Assembly: GCF_023016265.1 (NCBI RefSeq) | Contig: NZ_CP095412.1 | Span: forward strand, 2,666,001-2,730,000 | Origin: Blastococcus sp. PRF04-17 | GTDB lineage: Bacteria; Actinomycetota; Actinomycetes; Mycobacteriales; Geodermatophilaceae | DNA: 64,000 bases | Direction of reading: 5' to 3' | In this document: positions 37,804-48,813 of the stretch, in pieces | Position numbering within the stretch: position 1 is the first letter of the stretch | Layout of the letters: each line of letters begins with the position of its first letter | Translations under genes and position numbers: made by a program | The notes under the pieces: generated by a model | Database searches by the model: none | What the model saw: the letters and a program-made list of their open reading frames with translations, nothing else | What the model was told of the DNA's origin: nothing

Positions 37804-37962
37804 CGTCCCACAGACGACGTCGTCCCCTTCGTCCGCCGGCTCTTCGAACAGCACGGTGACGAGCTCACCGACCTCGAGGTCCGCCGGGCGAGCCTCGAGA
37901 ACACCTATCTCGCGATGGTGCAGCGCTCGGCGTCCGGCGACCAGGGGCCGCGCAGCGCGTGA
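37804..37962 (+). pseudogene. Short fragment like an ABC ATPase C-terminal tail
   Basis: In-frame stretch DDVVPFVRRLFEQHGDELTD then LEVRRASLENTYLAMVQRSA with good codon bias, ending at a TGA at 37962. Its end resembles the C-terminal tail of ABC-2 type ATP-binding proteins (DLEVRRPSLEDVYL). No start codon is visible after the cysG stop. It is probably a remnant, or a tiny gene whose start is hidden by an indel. Confidence 0.3.
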
Positions 37963-37969
37963 CGCGGGG

Positions 37970-38593
37970 TCAGCCCGCGTCGACGACCGCGGCGAAGACG
38001 ACGGTGTTCGTCGTGCTGGTCCCCGCGGCCGCGTCGAACGCGCCGCCGCACGTGACGAGGGCTACGTCGGCATCGGCGGGATGACCGTTCAGCGCGTCGG
38101 ACAGCGCCGAGGTCGCCTTGTCGAGGCCGGTCAGCGGATCGCCGAACACCTGCAGGGTCAGCACCGCACCACCGGCGTCCCGGAACAGGATCTGGTCGCC
38201 GGCGCGCAGCTCGTGCAGCCGGTTGAACACCGCCTGACCGCCGGTCTGCTGGTGTCCGAGGACGACGGCCATCTCCTCCGACCCCGGCTGCGGACCGTCT
38301 GACCACCACGCGGCCGTGTCGAGCGATTCGGGCACGTCGTAGCCGGTCACGGGCTGCCCGGTGAACGGGTTCTCGTAGCGGACGGTGCCGCGCGGCTCGA
38401 CGACCGTGTCCACCCCGATCGCCGGTATGCTCAGGCCGGCCGGGACGATCGCGCCCGAGGCCGGTCTCCCGCCTTCCGCGGCCGGCGCGGGTCCGGCCGG
38501 GCCGCCGACGGCGACGAGGTACACGCCGACGGCCGTGGCCGCGAAGAGCAGGACGGCGGCCGCGGCGCGCAGGCCGTCAGTGATCCGCCGCAC
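37970..38593 (-). CDS. Class F-like sortase lacking the usual arginine
   Basis: 207 residues. One N-terminal membrane anchor (LRAAAAVLLFAATAVGVYLV), then a sortase barrel: LSIPAIGVDTVVEPRGTVRY, catalytic His in MAVVLGHQQTGGQAVFNRLH, catalytic Cys in VALVTCGGAFDAAAGTST. The third catalytic residue, Arg, normally just after the Cys, is not seen: the stretch from TCGG to the end reads AFDAAAGTSTTNTVVFAAVV with no Arg. GTG 38593 overlaps the end of the upstream surface-protein gene by 17 bp, so that protein is the likely substrate. Confidence 0.82.
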   Translation of the reverse strand: MRRITDGLRAAAAVLLFAATAVGVYLVAVGGPAGPAPAAEGGRPASGAIVPAGLSIPAIGVDTVVEPRGTVRYENPFTGQPVTGYDVPESLDTAAWWSDGPQPGSEEMAVVLGHQQTGGQAVFNRLHELRAGDQILFRDAGGAVLTLQVFGDPLTGLDKATSALSDALNGHPADADVALVTCGGAFDAAAGTSTTNTVVFAAVVDAG

Positions 38594-39393
38594 GCCCGCG
38601 CCTCGCAGTCCAGACGAGAGTGCCGCCGGCGAGGGACCCGAGGACGATGGCGATCGCGGCCGTGGAGGGTCCGTCCGCGGGCTTCTCGGCGCCGGTCGGC
38701 GCGTACCCGGGGTAGACCACGGGCTGGGCCGGTGGCTGCGGAGCCGGCGCGTGGGACTGCTTCGGAGGTTCGTGGTGGGCCACCGGAGCGGTCGGACCCT
38801 GCGTCGGAGGCTCCTCGGCGGGCGGCGCCGGCCGGCACGCCTCGGACTGCAGGGTGTCGGCGAGCTGCTGCAGACCGGCCGCGATGTCGCCGCCGATGGG
38901 CAGCGGCTGCTCCTCCGCCCCCCTCCTCCGGCGCCGACGGCGCGAGCCCGGAGAGGAACTCCTCCAGGGGAGTCGGGCTCTGGGACTCGATGGACTCCTG
39001 GACCGCCGCCCCGAGGTCGGTGACCAGCTGCTGCAGCTCGGCCGGCAGGCCCGCGACGCCGTTGCCGATCAGCTCGAGGCTCTCGGCCACACCCGTCACG
39101 CACTCCTCGGAGACGCCCGCCTGGGCGGCCAGCTGCTGGAAGGCCGCCACGACCTCCGGTGGGATCTCGAAGGCAGGCGGTTCCGGGTTCTCCTCCGCGG
39201 ACTGCGCCTGCCCCGGCTCCTGCGCGCTCGCCTGCTCGCCACCGAGGACGTCGGTGATCGCCTCCGGCGCCGCCGGGGTGGCCGGGTCCTCCTCGGCCCA
39301 GGCGGTGCCCGGGACCACGGCGAGGCACACCGCGAGTGCGCCGGCCGCGAGAGCGTGCGTGCGGACGGATCGGATGGCGGTGCGGAGCGACAC
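38577..39393 (-). CDS. Secreted cell-wall protein with sortase-type tail (frame offset at 38918-38923)
   Basis: 271 residues if the C6 run at 38918-38923 is C5. Signal peptide: basic N-terminus, core LAAGALAVCLAVVPG, cut near AWAEED. The body is acidic and helical with two Cys (VSEECVTGV, LQSEACRPA). A Pro-rich stretch (PPKQSHAPAPQPPAQPVV) leads to YAPTG, then AAIAIVLGSLAGGTLVWTA and RRGR: sorting signal, membrane helix, basic tail. YAPTG is a variant of LPXTG. GTG 39393 has a GGAGG site at 8 nt. The sortase gene follows directly. Confidence 0.75.
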
Positions 39394-39487
39394 CGGCGGG
39401 CCTCCGGAGGGGGTGACGGACGAGGTCGCAGTGACAACGACCGGAAACCTCTGCGGTGACGAACCGGTTCGCCTCGCCGCCGGGAGC

Positions 39488-40339
39488 TCAGATGTTGGCG
39501 CCGTCCGGCGGCGGTCCTTCCGGCAGCGGCGCGGCGAACCCGGACCCCGACGGCGCCGGCGGGGTCATGCCGACGGTGTAGGCGGTCATCGACAGGGATC
39601 CGTAGGCGTAGCCGTCGACCAGGACGTCGACCGGTGCGCTGGTGGCGCCGGCGACCCCGGCCACGTACAGCAGCGGCAGGAAGTGGTCCGGCGTCGGGAC
39701 GGCGAGGTCGAAGTCGCGGTGCCCGTCGAGCCGGCCGACCTCCGTCGGGGCGGTCAGCATCATCTCCTTGGCTCGCTCGTCGAACCGCTGCGCCCAGTCG
39801 AAGCCGGCGTCCGGCAGGGCGCGGCTCACGCCGCCGAGGTTGTGCACCACGTTGCCGCTGCCCACCACCAGGACGCCGTCCTCGCGCAGCGGGGCCAGCG
39901 CGGCTCCGAGCTGGAGGTGGTAGTCGAACGGCTTGAGCGCGTTGATCGACAGCTGCACGACCGGGATGTCGGCCTCGGGGAACGCGTGCATGAGCACCGA
40001 CCAGGCGCCGTGGTCGATCCCCCAGCTGTCCAGGTCGGCGCCGACCCACGTGGGGTGGACGACGTCGGCGACCTCCTCGTACAGCTGGGGCAGGCCCGGC
40101 GGCTGGTAGTCGACGGCGAACAGCTCCGGCGGGAAACCGAAGAAGTCGTGGATCGTCCGCGGCCGCGGCATCGCCGTGACGGCGGTCGCGTGCACGTACC
40201 AGTGGGCGGACACGACGAGGATCGCCCGGGGTCGCGGCACCGAACGGCCGAACGCGCGCCAGGCCTCGGTGTAGCGGTTCCGCTCGAGGGCGTTCATCGG
40301 GTTGCCGTGGCCGAAGAACGCCGCAGGCATGACGGTCAC
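39488..40339 (-). CDS. DODA-type extradiol dioxygenase family protein
   Basis: 283 residues. Class III extradiol fold like 4,5-DOPA dioxygenase YgiD. Metal-site and family signatures: [80 protein letters not shown] and [17 protein letters not shown], giving the His and Glu/Asp ligands. Acts on an unknown catechol. GTG 40339 has GGGAGG at 6 nt; no pathway partner is nearby. Confidence 0.88.
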   Translation of the reverse strand: MTVMPAAFFGHGNPMNALERNRYTEAWRAFGRSVPRPRAILVVSAHWYVHATAVTAMPRPRTIHDFFGFPPELFAVDYQPPGLPQLYEEVADVVHPTWVGADLDSWGIDHGAWSVLMHAFPEADIPVVQLSINALKPFDYHLQLGAALAPLREDGVLVVGSGNVVHNLGGVSRALPDAGFDWAQRFDERAKEMMLTAPTEVGRLDGHRDFDLAVPTPDHFLPLLYVAGVAGATSAPVDVLVDGYAYGSLSMTAYTVGMTPPAPSGSGFAAPLPEGPPPDGANI

Positions 40340-40563
40340 GATGCCTCCCCCAGTCGACGACGCGTTCCGATCATCGCCCCGGCGCCGCGGGACGGCGACC
40401 GAGCGACCACGAGCCGTCCCGGATGGCGTCACGGGCATCGGCCACTGCACCGACCGCTCGGCGCCGTGCCGCGAGCGTCGCCTTCGCCGCGTCGTCAGAG
40501 TTTCGCCGTCCGGGGCGAATTCTCGATGACACCGCGAAGGTGACGGCCCGAGCCGACTGCCAC

Positions 40564-41247
40564 TCACATCCCGCGCGCGGTCACCTCGAGCAGCCGTCGT
40601 CGCTCGGACGGCGGACGGCGGGGGCACGACGTGCACAGCGCACCGCCCGGCAGCTCGACCATCAGGCAGCACGAGGCGCGGCGGGTGAACCGTGCACCCG
40701 CGACGTCCACGTAACGCGGCACCGGCAGCGGGGGTCCCACCGCGGCTCCCACCTCCCCCGCGAGCGCCGTCGCCCTCGGGACGTCGCCCACGGCCCGGCC
40801 CAGGGCCAGCAACTGGTTGGCCACCGAGTCGGTCGCGATCGCCCAGAGCGGCCGCTCCCGCATCCGGCCGGCCTCGGCCACCGAGGCGATCACCGCCGAC
40901 AACGACTCCCGCAGATCCGCTCCCAGGTCCCCGCCGGAGCTGCACGACACGGCGGCGACCGGCCGGCCGGCCGTGAACGCGACGGAGAGGTCCGTCAGGC
41001 GCGCCGACAGCGGCGACCCGACGAGCAGCCCGGCCAGCGGCGGCGTGACCAGCACCAGCGAGAGCGAGTACCACCACACCGTCGCGGCGACCCGCGCATC
41101 CGGAGCGGCCCGCAGCCGCATCGCCGTCCACTCGGCGTCGGCCAGGGCGGTGCCCGGGACGACGGCCGCCGCTGCCGGCGCGACCAGCCCGAGCCCCGCC
41201 GCGCCCGGCATCCGCGCCGCCACCGCAGCCTGGGACCGACCTGTCAC
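40564..41247 (-). CDS. (2Fe-2S)-binding FhuF-type protein
   Basis: 227 residues from GTG 41247. The C-terminus [23 protein letters not shown]-like block (Cys-Cys then Cys-x2-Cys) is the FhuF-type iron-sulfur motif; upstream are [20 protein letters not shown] and [20 protein letters not shown]. FhuF-like proteins are ferric-siderophore reductases in some bacteria; this short branch has no proven role. It is divergent from acs (140 bp between starts). Confidence 0.78.
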   Translation of the reverse strand: MTGRSQAAVAARMPGAAGLGLVAPAAAAVVPGTALADAEWTAMRLRAAPDARVAATVWWYSLSLVLVTPPLAGLLVGSPLSARLTDLSVAFTAGRPVAAVSCSSGGDLGADLRESLSAVIASVAEAGRMRERPLWAIATDSVANQLLALGRAVGDVPRATALAGEVGAAVGPPLPVPRYVDVAGARFTRRASCCLMVELPGGALCTSCPRRPPSERRRLLEVTARGM

Positions 41248-41386
41248 CGGGTCAGTTCTACCGGCTGCCGCGTGGAACCGGCCGTCCGCCGTCCCGGAGC
41301 AGACGTGCAGGCCCGAGGGCCATACGGTGTGGCGGGAGCCACTCTGCGTCGCCTCGGCACGCGACGCCGGATTCGGGAGGTAGTGC

Positions 41387-43342
<1,956 letters not shown>

Positions 43343-43352
43343 GAACACCCCG

Positions 43353-43382
43353 GCCGGGGGACGCGAAGGCGCGTCCCCCGGC
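43353..43382 (+). terminator. Perfect 13-bp terminator stem after acs
   Basis: GCCGGGGGACGCG (43353-43365) and CGCGTCCCCCGGC (43370-43382) pair perfectly around AAGG, 11 bp after the acs stop. Confidence 0.85.
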
Positions 43383-43434
43383 GCGGTGGGGCACCATTCC
43401 TCTGACCAGCAGTCCCACCGAAGGAGGAGCCTCC

Positions 43435-43947
43435 GTGGCCCACAGTGTGTCCAGCGCGTCCAGTACGTCGCCGGCCGTCCGCGGCACCGGGGCCGAGGAG
43501 CCGTCCGTCGGCACACTGGTGCAGAGCGCGATGGCCGATCTCTCGACGCTCGTCCGCGCCGAGATCGAGCTGGCCAAGGCAGAGGTGGGCCGGTCGGCGA
43601 AGAAGGCCGGCATCAGCGTCGGGCTGTTCGGCGCCGCCGGTGTGCTGGCCGCCTTCGCCGGCATCTACCTGTTCGTCACGATCGCCGAGGCGCTGACCGC
43701 GCTCGGCCTCCCCCGCTGGGTCTCCTACGGGATCGTCACGCTCTTCCTGCTGCTGCTCGCGGGGATCGCCGCCATGGTGGGCCTGCGCCTGATCAAGAAG
43801 ATCGAGAAGCCCGAGCGGACCATCGAGACGCTCCGCGACCTGCCCGAGCTGGCGCGCCGTGAGGCACCCGGCGAGCGGCACCGCGCCGTCCCGGAGGTCA
43901 GCAACGGCCGGGTGAAGCGGCAGGGCACGGAGTCCTACACGCTGTGA
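43435..43947 (+). CDS. Phage-holin-superfamily (DUF1469) membrane protein
   Basis: 170 residues. A charged N-terminal helix (LSTLVRAEIELAKAEVGRSA) leads to two hydrophobic hairpins (VGLFGAAGVLAAFAGIYLFV and VTLFLLLLAGIAAMVGLRLI) and a basic tail. This is the actinobacterial DUF1469 holin-like family, not a real phage protein, with unknown function. GTG 43435 has a strong AAGGAGGAG. It is followed 16 bp later by the epoxide-hydrolase-like gene, the order also found in mycobacteria. Confidence 0.85.
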   Translation: MAHSVSSASSTSPAVRGTGAEEPSVGTLVQSAMADLSTLVRAEIELAKAEVGRSAKKAGISVGLFGAAGVLAAFAGIYLFVTIAEALTALGLPRWVSYGIVTLFLLLLAGIAAMVGLRLIKKIEKPERTIETLRDLPELARREAPGERHRAVPEVSNGRVKRQGTESYTL

Positions 43948-43963
43948 CGCTGCCCGTCGCTCG

Positions 43964-44890
43964 ATGACGGTTCCGTCCGACGACCGGCCCGACGCCACCA
44001 GCGTCCTGCTCCCCGGCCCCTGGACGCACCGGGACATCTCCTGCAACGGCGTGCGGCTGCACGCGGCGGAGGCGGGGTCGGGCCCACTGGTCCTGCTGCT
44101 GCACGGGTTCCCGCAGTTCTGGTGGGCCTGGCGCGCCCAGCTGACCGCGCTGGCCGGAGCCGGCTTCCACGTCGTCGCCCCCGACCTCCGGGGGTACGGC
44201 GCCAGCGACAAGCCACCCCGCGGCTACGACCTGCCCACCCTCTCGGCGGACGTGGCGGCCCTCGTGCGGGCGCTCGGCGAGCAGGACGCCGTCGTGGTCG
44301 GGCACGACTGGGGCGGCCTGCTGGCCTGGACGACGGCGGCGCTGCACCCGCGGAGCGTCCGCCGGCTGGTCGTGCTGTCGATGGCGCACCCGCGCCGGCT
44401 GCGGGCGGGCATGGCCGACCGCGCGCAGCGACGGGCGTCGCGCTACGCGCTCGCGTTCCAGGTGCCCCGGCTGCCGGAGCGGATGCTGACCCGGGCGGAC
44501 GACGACCCGGTGGCCGACCTCATGCAGCGCTGGGCGGGCCCGGCGTGGCGGCGGACCGCCGACTTCGCGCAGGCCGTGGAGCGCTACCGGGCGGCGTCGC
44601 GCATCCCGCAGGCCGCGTACGGCGCGATGGAGTACCACCGCTGGGCAGCCCGGTCGCAGCTGCGGCCCGACGGCCTGAGGTACGCGCGGCGGATGGCGGC
44701 GCCGGTGACCGCCCCCACGCTGCAGCTGCACGGGGAACTCGACACCTGCGTGCTGGTCTCCACCGCCCGCGGATCCGGCCGCTACGTCGCGGGCGCGTAC
44801 GAGTGGCGGGAGCTGCCGGGCATCGGCCACTTCCCCCACGAGGAGGCCCCCGACCTGGTCAGCTCCGCCATCGCCGACTGGGCGACGTAA
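43964..44890 (+). CDS. Alpha/beta hydrolase, epoxide-hydrolase-like (EphE-type)
   Basis: 308 residues. Oxyanion motif LLLHGFPQFWWAWRAQL, nucleophile Asp in VVVGHDWGGLLAWTTAALHP, acid Asp in LQLHGELDTCVL, and catalytic His in GIGHFPHEEAPDLVSSAI. The DWGG nucleophile identifies the epoxide-hydrolase/haloalkane-dehalogenase type; a lid domain lies between. The position between the holin-like gene and marP matches ephE of mycobacteria. The substrate is unknown. Confidence 0.87.
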   Translation: MTVPSDDRPDATSVLLPGPWTHRDISCNGVRLHAAEAGSGPLVLLLHGFPQFWWAWRAQLTALAGAGFHVVAPDLRGYGASDKPPRGYDLPTLSADVAALVRALGEQDAVVVGHDWGGLLAWTTAALHPRSVRRLVVLSMAHPRRLRAGMADRAQRRASRYALAFQVPRLPERMLTRADDDPVADLMQRWAGPAWRRTADFAQAVERYRAASRIPQAAYGAMEYHRWAARSQLRPDGLRYARRMAAPVTAPTLQLHGELDTCVLVSTARGSGRYVAGAYEWRELPGIGHFPHEEAPDLVSSAIADWAT

Positions 44891-44903
44891 AGGAATGGAA
44901 CGG

Positions 44904-44954
44904 CCCCTTCGCAGGGACCCGCCCTGAGCGTGCGAAGGGTGGGGGGCGAAGGGG
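44904..44954. terminator. Bidirectional stem-loop between convergent genes
   Basis: CCCCTTCGC (44904-44912) and GCGAAGGGG (44946-44954) form a 9-bp stem with a 33-nt internal region that can itself pair. It lies between the convergent ends of the hydrolase and marP genes. A partial echo (ggggtcctttgc) occurs at 46620-46631, so this may be a dispersed terminator-like element. Confidence 0.6.
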
Positions 44955-44959
44955 TCCTT

Positions 44960-46141
44960 CTACTCGCAGGCGCCGGTCGTGACCTCGGCCGTGGCCCGGC
45001 TGCCCACCGTCGCCGCCTCCCGGACCTGCTGCGCGGTGAGCGCGTAGCCGGTGGTCGGGTCGTCGATCGCCGAGGCGAACACGACGCCGAGCACCTGCCC
45101 GTTCGGGTCGAACAACGGCCCGCCCGAGTTGCCCGAGCGCACACTGCCGAACAGCGCGTAGACGTCGCGGACGACGGTCCGGGTGTTGCGGAAGTCCGGC
45201 CCGCTGATCTCCCCGCCATCCCGCACCCGCGCCGCGCCGGTCCAGAAGGGGCCGCCCCCGGGATAACCCATGATGATGGCGTCGTCGCCGGTGTCGGCCC
45301 GTTCCGACGTGAACGTCAGCGGCACCTGCGGCAGGCCGGGAACGGCGAGGACCGCCACGTCGGTCAGCTCGTCGACGTAGACCGGGGTGGCGTCGTACTC
45401 CTCGCCCTCGGCGATGACGACCGGGTCGGTCACCCCCGCGAGCACGTGCGCGTTGGTCATCACCCGCTGCGGCGCGTAGACGAAGCCGGAGCCGTCGATC
45501 TGCCGGGAGCAGGACGGCGCGATGCCGGTGATCTTCACGACGGAGCCCTGGACCGCGGCGACGACGGGGCTGCGGCTGAGCGCCTCGTCGGGCGGCTGGA
45601 CGTCGCGGACCTGCGTGGGAGTGAGCGGATCGAGGACGTCGGGCAGCCCGCGGCGGTCGATCGCGTCGCGCAGGTTGTCGTAGACCTTCCGGACGCCGTC
45701 GGGAACCGCGGCGTCGACGGCCTGGACCAGGGCGGACTGACGCACCTGCCCGGCCACCTGCGGGAACGGTGAGCTGGCCAGCGGCGAGGCGACCATCCAC
45801 GCGACCAGCAGGACGGCCGCGGCCGACACCACCGCGCCGGCCACCGAGTCGACCATCTTGGCCGGTTCCCAGGTGACCCGGTTGCGCAGTGCCCGCCCGG
45901 CCGCCCCGGCCAGGATCTGGCCGAGCAGCGCGCCGGCGAGCACCACCACGAGTGCGGCGAACACCCGCGTGACGCTCGAGCCCTCGATCCGGTCCGCGAC
46001 CGGGCCCGACAGCTGGGCGCCGATCACCGCTCCGCCGAGGAAGCCCAGGATCGAGGTGGAGGAGACCAGCAGGCCCTGCCGGAAACCGGACAGGGCGAAC
46101 AACAGGGCGAGCGCGATCAGCACGAGGTCGACGACGGACAC
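44960..46141 (-). CDS. marP: MarP family membrane serine protease
   Basis: 393 residues. An N-terminal CvpA-like domain has four helices (VVDLVLIALALLFALSGFRQ and onwards); the periplasmic trypsin-like domain carries His in MTNAHVLAGVTDPVV, Asp in YVDELTDVAVLAVPG and Ser in SVRSGNSGGPLFDPNGQVLG. Cysteines in IAPSCSRQI and at the C-terminal TTGACE correspond to the disulfide of mycobacterial MarP, which protects against acid and oxidative stress. GTG 46141 is the start; four genes nth to here are close and co-directional. Confidence 0.93.
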   Translation of the reverse strand: MSVVDLVLIALALLFALSGFRQGLLVSSTSILGFLGGAVIGAQLSGPVADRIEGSSVTRVFAALVVVLAGALLGQILAGAAGRALRNRVTWEPAKMVDSVAGAVVSAAAVLLVAWMVASPLASSPFPQVAGQVRQSALVQAVDAAVPDGVRKVYDNLRDAIDRRGLPDVLDPLTPTQVRDVQPPDEALSRSPVVAAVQGSVVKITGIAPSCSRQIDGSGFVYAPQRVMTNAHVLAGVTDPVVIAEGEEYDATPVYVDELTDVAVLAVPGLPQVPLTFTSERADTGDDAIIMGYPGGGPFWTGAARVRDGGEISGPDFRNTRTVVRDVYALFGSVRSGNSGGPLFDPNGQVLGVVFASAIDDPTTGYALTAQQVREAATVGSRATAEVTTGACE

Positions 46142-46144
46142 GGG

Positions 46145-46595
46145 TCAGCCCCGCACCGTCATCGTGCCCACCTGACCCAGCTGCAGGTGGAAGGTGCACT
46201 CGAACCGGTGGTCGCCGGGGACCGTGACCTCGAACTCGACGGTCTTCTGCTCGCCCGGCGCCAGGAAGGAGACGCCCTCCCCGATCTCCTCGGGGCCCTC
46301 GCCCTCGCTGAACTCGAGGTTGTGGGTCATCTCCTCCGCCACGTTGATCACCGTCAGCCGCACCGGGCCGGGGTCGACGGTGAACCGGTCGGGGGTGAAC
46401 ACGTAGTCGTCCTGCGTCTGGACGGTGATCTCCTGGACGCCGTCCTCGGCCGTCGTCACCTCGCCGACACCCGGCGCCGTGGTCGCGGCCGGTGCCCCGC
46501 CACTGCCGCCGTCACTGCCGCACGCGGTCAGCAGAACAGCCACGGCGGTCACCATCCCGGCCGATCGCCGCCGGCCCCGTCCAGAGGCTCGCCAT
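46145..46595 (-). CDS. Cupredoxin-domain lipoprotein (possible frame offset at 46575-46578)
   Basis: Lipobox AVAVLLTACGS marks a lipoprotein of about 149 residues. The blue-copper site is visible: His in EEMTHNLEFSEG, then FECTFHLQLGQVGTM with Cys, His and Met ligands. ATG 46555 gives a leader without basic residues. If the C4 run at 46575-46578 is C3, ATG 46595 gives MASLWTGRRRSAGMVTAVAV, a much better signal, so I extend there. It probably binds copper and transfers electrons outside the membrane. Confidence 0.75.
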
Positions 46596-46637
46596 GAGCC
46601 TGTGAATGGTGAGGGGGACGGGGTCCTTTGCTTTCCG

Positions 46638-47381
46638 TCATCGGGGCCGAACCGTACGCGTCGGAGGGCCGTCGGGCGCGGGATCGGCGACCGTCGGCGC
46701 GGCGGCGTCCTCGTCACCACCGGCATCCACGGACCCGGGCAGCCGGTAGGGCCGGATGGCCGACGGGGGCAGCGGGCGGACGTCGCGCTCGTCCCACGGC
46801 TCGGCCAACCCCGCCGCTTCGAGGATCGCCTCGAGCAGCCCGGCGGTGAAGCCCCAGACCAGCATGTCGGCGACGGCGAAGGCCGGGCCGATGTAGCCCG
46901 ACGGATGGCTCACGCGGAACCGGTTGGCCGGATCGGTGAGCTCGGCGAGCGGCACGCGGGCGACCCGCGCGACCTCCCGGGGGTCGCCGACGGTCACGTC
47001 GCTCGGGTCCTCCCACCAGCCGACGACAGGGACGACGAGCCGGTCGGACGGCGGCAGGTACAGCTCCTGGAGGGTGGCCAGCACGCGCACCCCGGCGGGG
47101 TCGACGCCCGCCTCCTCCTCGGCCTCGCGCAGCGCCGTCCCGACCGGGAAGTCGTCGCCGGGGTCGACGCCGCCGCCGGGGAACGCCGGCTGGCCGGCGT
47201 GGCTGCGCAGGTGCGCGGACTTCTCGATCAGCAGGACGTCGGGGCCGTGAGGCCCCTCGCCGAAGAGGATCAGCACGGCGGACCGGCGGGCCGTCGCCCC
47301 GGCCTCGGGCATGCGGTGCCGCAGCGGGAGGTCCGTCGCGGCCTTGAGCAACCGCTCCAGGTACTCGGGCAGATCGCTCAC
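46638..47381 (-). CDS. NUDIX hydrolase (CoA pyrophosphatase-like)
   Basis: 247 residues from GTG 47381. The Nudix region reads HAGQPAFPGGGVDPGDDFP then GTALREAEEEAGVDPAG with the REx2EE core, preceded by the CoA-type LIEKSAHLRSHAGQPAFPGG. The start overlaps the TlpA stop (GTGA). It matches the NUDIX gene beside marP in mycobacteria. CoA-derived nucleotides are the likely substrate by family only. The C-terminal 30 residues are acidic and Pro-rich and variable. Confidence 0.85.
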   Translation of the reverse strand: MSDLPEYLERLLKAATDLPLRHRMPEAGATARRSAVLILFGEGPHGPDVLLIEKSAHLRSHAGQPAFPGGGVDPGDDFPVGTALREAEEEAGVDPAGVRVLATLQELYLPPSDRLVVPVVGWWEDPSDVTVGDPREVARVARVPLAELTDPANRFRVSHPSGYIGPAFAVADMLVWGFTAGLLEAILEAAGLAEPWDERDVRPLPPSAIRPYRLPGSVDAGGDEDAAAPTVADPAPDGPPTRTVRPR

Positions 47382-47932
47382 AGCTGGACCCCGAGGTGCT
47401 GGGCGACCAGCCCGGTCAGCTCGTCGTAGGTGTCGATCTGGCCGACCTCGACGTGCGCCACGGAGCCGTCGGCCCCCACGAACAGCGTGTGCGGGAGGCC
47501 CCGCAGACCGAGGGCGGCGGCGAGGTCGCCCTCGCCGTCGAACGCGCTGGGGAAGGTGAGTTCCGCGTCCTCGATGAAGGCGGTCGCCTGCGGGACGCCG
47601 TCCTGACTGGCGACGCCGACGACCCGCAGCCGGTCGCCGGCCCGCTCGGCGAGCTGCTGCACGAGGGGCAGCTCCTCCCGGCACGGCTGGCACCAGCTGG
47701 CCCACAGGTTGAGCACCGTGGGGGTGCCCGCCGCGCGGGCCAGGTCCAGCGAGCCCCCGCCCAGGCACTCGAGGACCACCTCGGGGGCGTTCCCGGAGGC
47801 CGGCTCGCCCGGCTGCTCCGGGCACGGCTCGAGCACCGCCGGCGCCCCGGTCGTCGGGGCGGCCGGCTCCTGGGCGCTGCCCGAGGTGCAACCGGCCAGC
47901 AGGAGGGCGGCCAGCAGCAGTCCGATGCGCAT
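47378..47932 (-). CDS. TlpA-like thioredoxin-fold lipoprotein
   Basis: 184 residues. Signal with lipobox [18 protein letters not shown], then a thioredoxin domain: TPTVLNLWASWCQPCREELP with the CxxC active site and LRGLPHTLFVGADGSVAHVE containing the cis-Pro. Extracytoplasmic thiol oxidoreductase, probably in redox maintenance of secreted or cytochrome proteins. ATG 47932 overlaps the nth stop by one base (TGATG). Confidence 0.9.
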   Translation of the reverse strand: MRIGLLLAALLLAGCTSGSAQEPAAPTTGAPAVLEPCPEQPGEPASGNAPEVVLECLGGGSLDLARAAGTPTVLNLWASWCQPCREELPLVQQLAERAGDRLRVVGVASQDGVPQATAFIEDAELTFPSAFDGEGDLAAALGLRGLPHTLFVGADGSVAHVEVGQIDTYDELTGLVAQHLGVQL

Positions 47933-48723
47933 CACTCGGTGTCCGACGCGGCCGGCGACTTGACCAGCTTCAGCGCGACGTCGGGATCGATCGGGCCGAT
48001 GCCGAACGACGGGCACCACCGGGCCAGCCCGCACGCGCCGCAGGCCGCCTTCTTCGCGTGACACACCCGCCGGCCGTGGAAGATCACCCGGTGGCTGAAG
48101 TCGGTCCACTCCTTCTTCGGCACCAGCTCGGCGACCTCGGCCTCGACCTTCACCGGGTCGTCCTCCGCGGTCCAGCCGAAACGGCGCACCAGCCGGCCGA
48201 AGTGGGTGTCGACGGTCAGGCCGGGGACACCGAAGGCGTTGCCGAGGACGACGTTGGCGGTCTTGCGGCCGACGCCGGGCAGCGTGACCAGCTCGGCCAT
48301 CCGGTCCGGGACCTCGCCGTCGAAGCGCTCGACCAGTGCCTGGCTCAGCCCGAGCACGGAGTTGGTCTTGGCGCGGAAGAAGCCGGTCGGCTTGAGGATC
48401 TCCTCGACGTCGGCCCGGTCGGCACCGGCCAGGGCGACGGCGTCGGGGTACTTCGCGAACAGCGTCGGCGTCACCTTGTTGACCATCTTGTCCGTGGTCT
48501 GCGCGGACAGGACCGTGGCGACGAGCAGCTCGAAGGCGTTGGTGAAGTCGAGCTCGCAGTGCGCGTCGGGGTGGATGACCGCCAGCTCCCGCGCCATGCG
48601 CCGGGCCCGCCGGGTCCGCGCCAGCGGCGACTCGTCCGGGTCGTACGGCGACGCCCCGGTGAGCGCGACCCGTGTGGGACGACGGGCCCGCACGGGACGG
48701 GCGTACGCGGCTGCCTGGGACAC
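47932..48723 (-). CDS. nth: Endonuclease III
   Basis: 263 residues. DNA glycosylase and AP lyase for oxidised pyrimidines. Helix-hairpin-helix with catalytic Lys in [20 protein letters not shown], catalytic Asp in [16 protein letters not shown], and a [4Fe-4S] cluster in [20 protein letters not shown] (Cys-x6-Cys-x2-Cys-x5-Cys). GTG 48723 gives a longer N-terminus than E. coli Nth; an internal start is possible. It begins a run nth-tlpA-nudix with overlaps. Confidence 0.94.
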   Translation of the reverse strand: MSQAAAYARPVRARRPTRVALTGASPYDPDESPLARTRRARRMARELAVIHPDAHCELDFTNAFELLVATVLSAQTTDKMVNKVTPTLFAKYPDAVALAGADRADVEEILKPTGFFRAKTNSVLGLSQALVERFDGEVPDRMAELVTLPGVGRKTANVVLGNAFGVPGLTVDTHFGRLVRRFGWTAEDDPVKVEAEVAELVPKKEWTDFSHRVIFHGRRVCHAKKAACGACGLARWCPSFGIGPIDPDVALKLVKSPAASDTE

Positions 48724-48813
48724 GCGGTCGAGCGTATGCGCACACTCCGACGTCGTCCGGTCGTGCCATCATCGTGGGCGGTCCGTGAGTTCACAGGGAG
48801 GGAGAGGAGCGCG

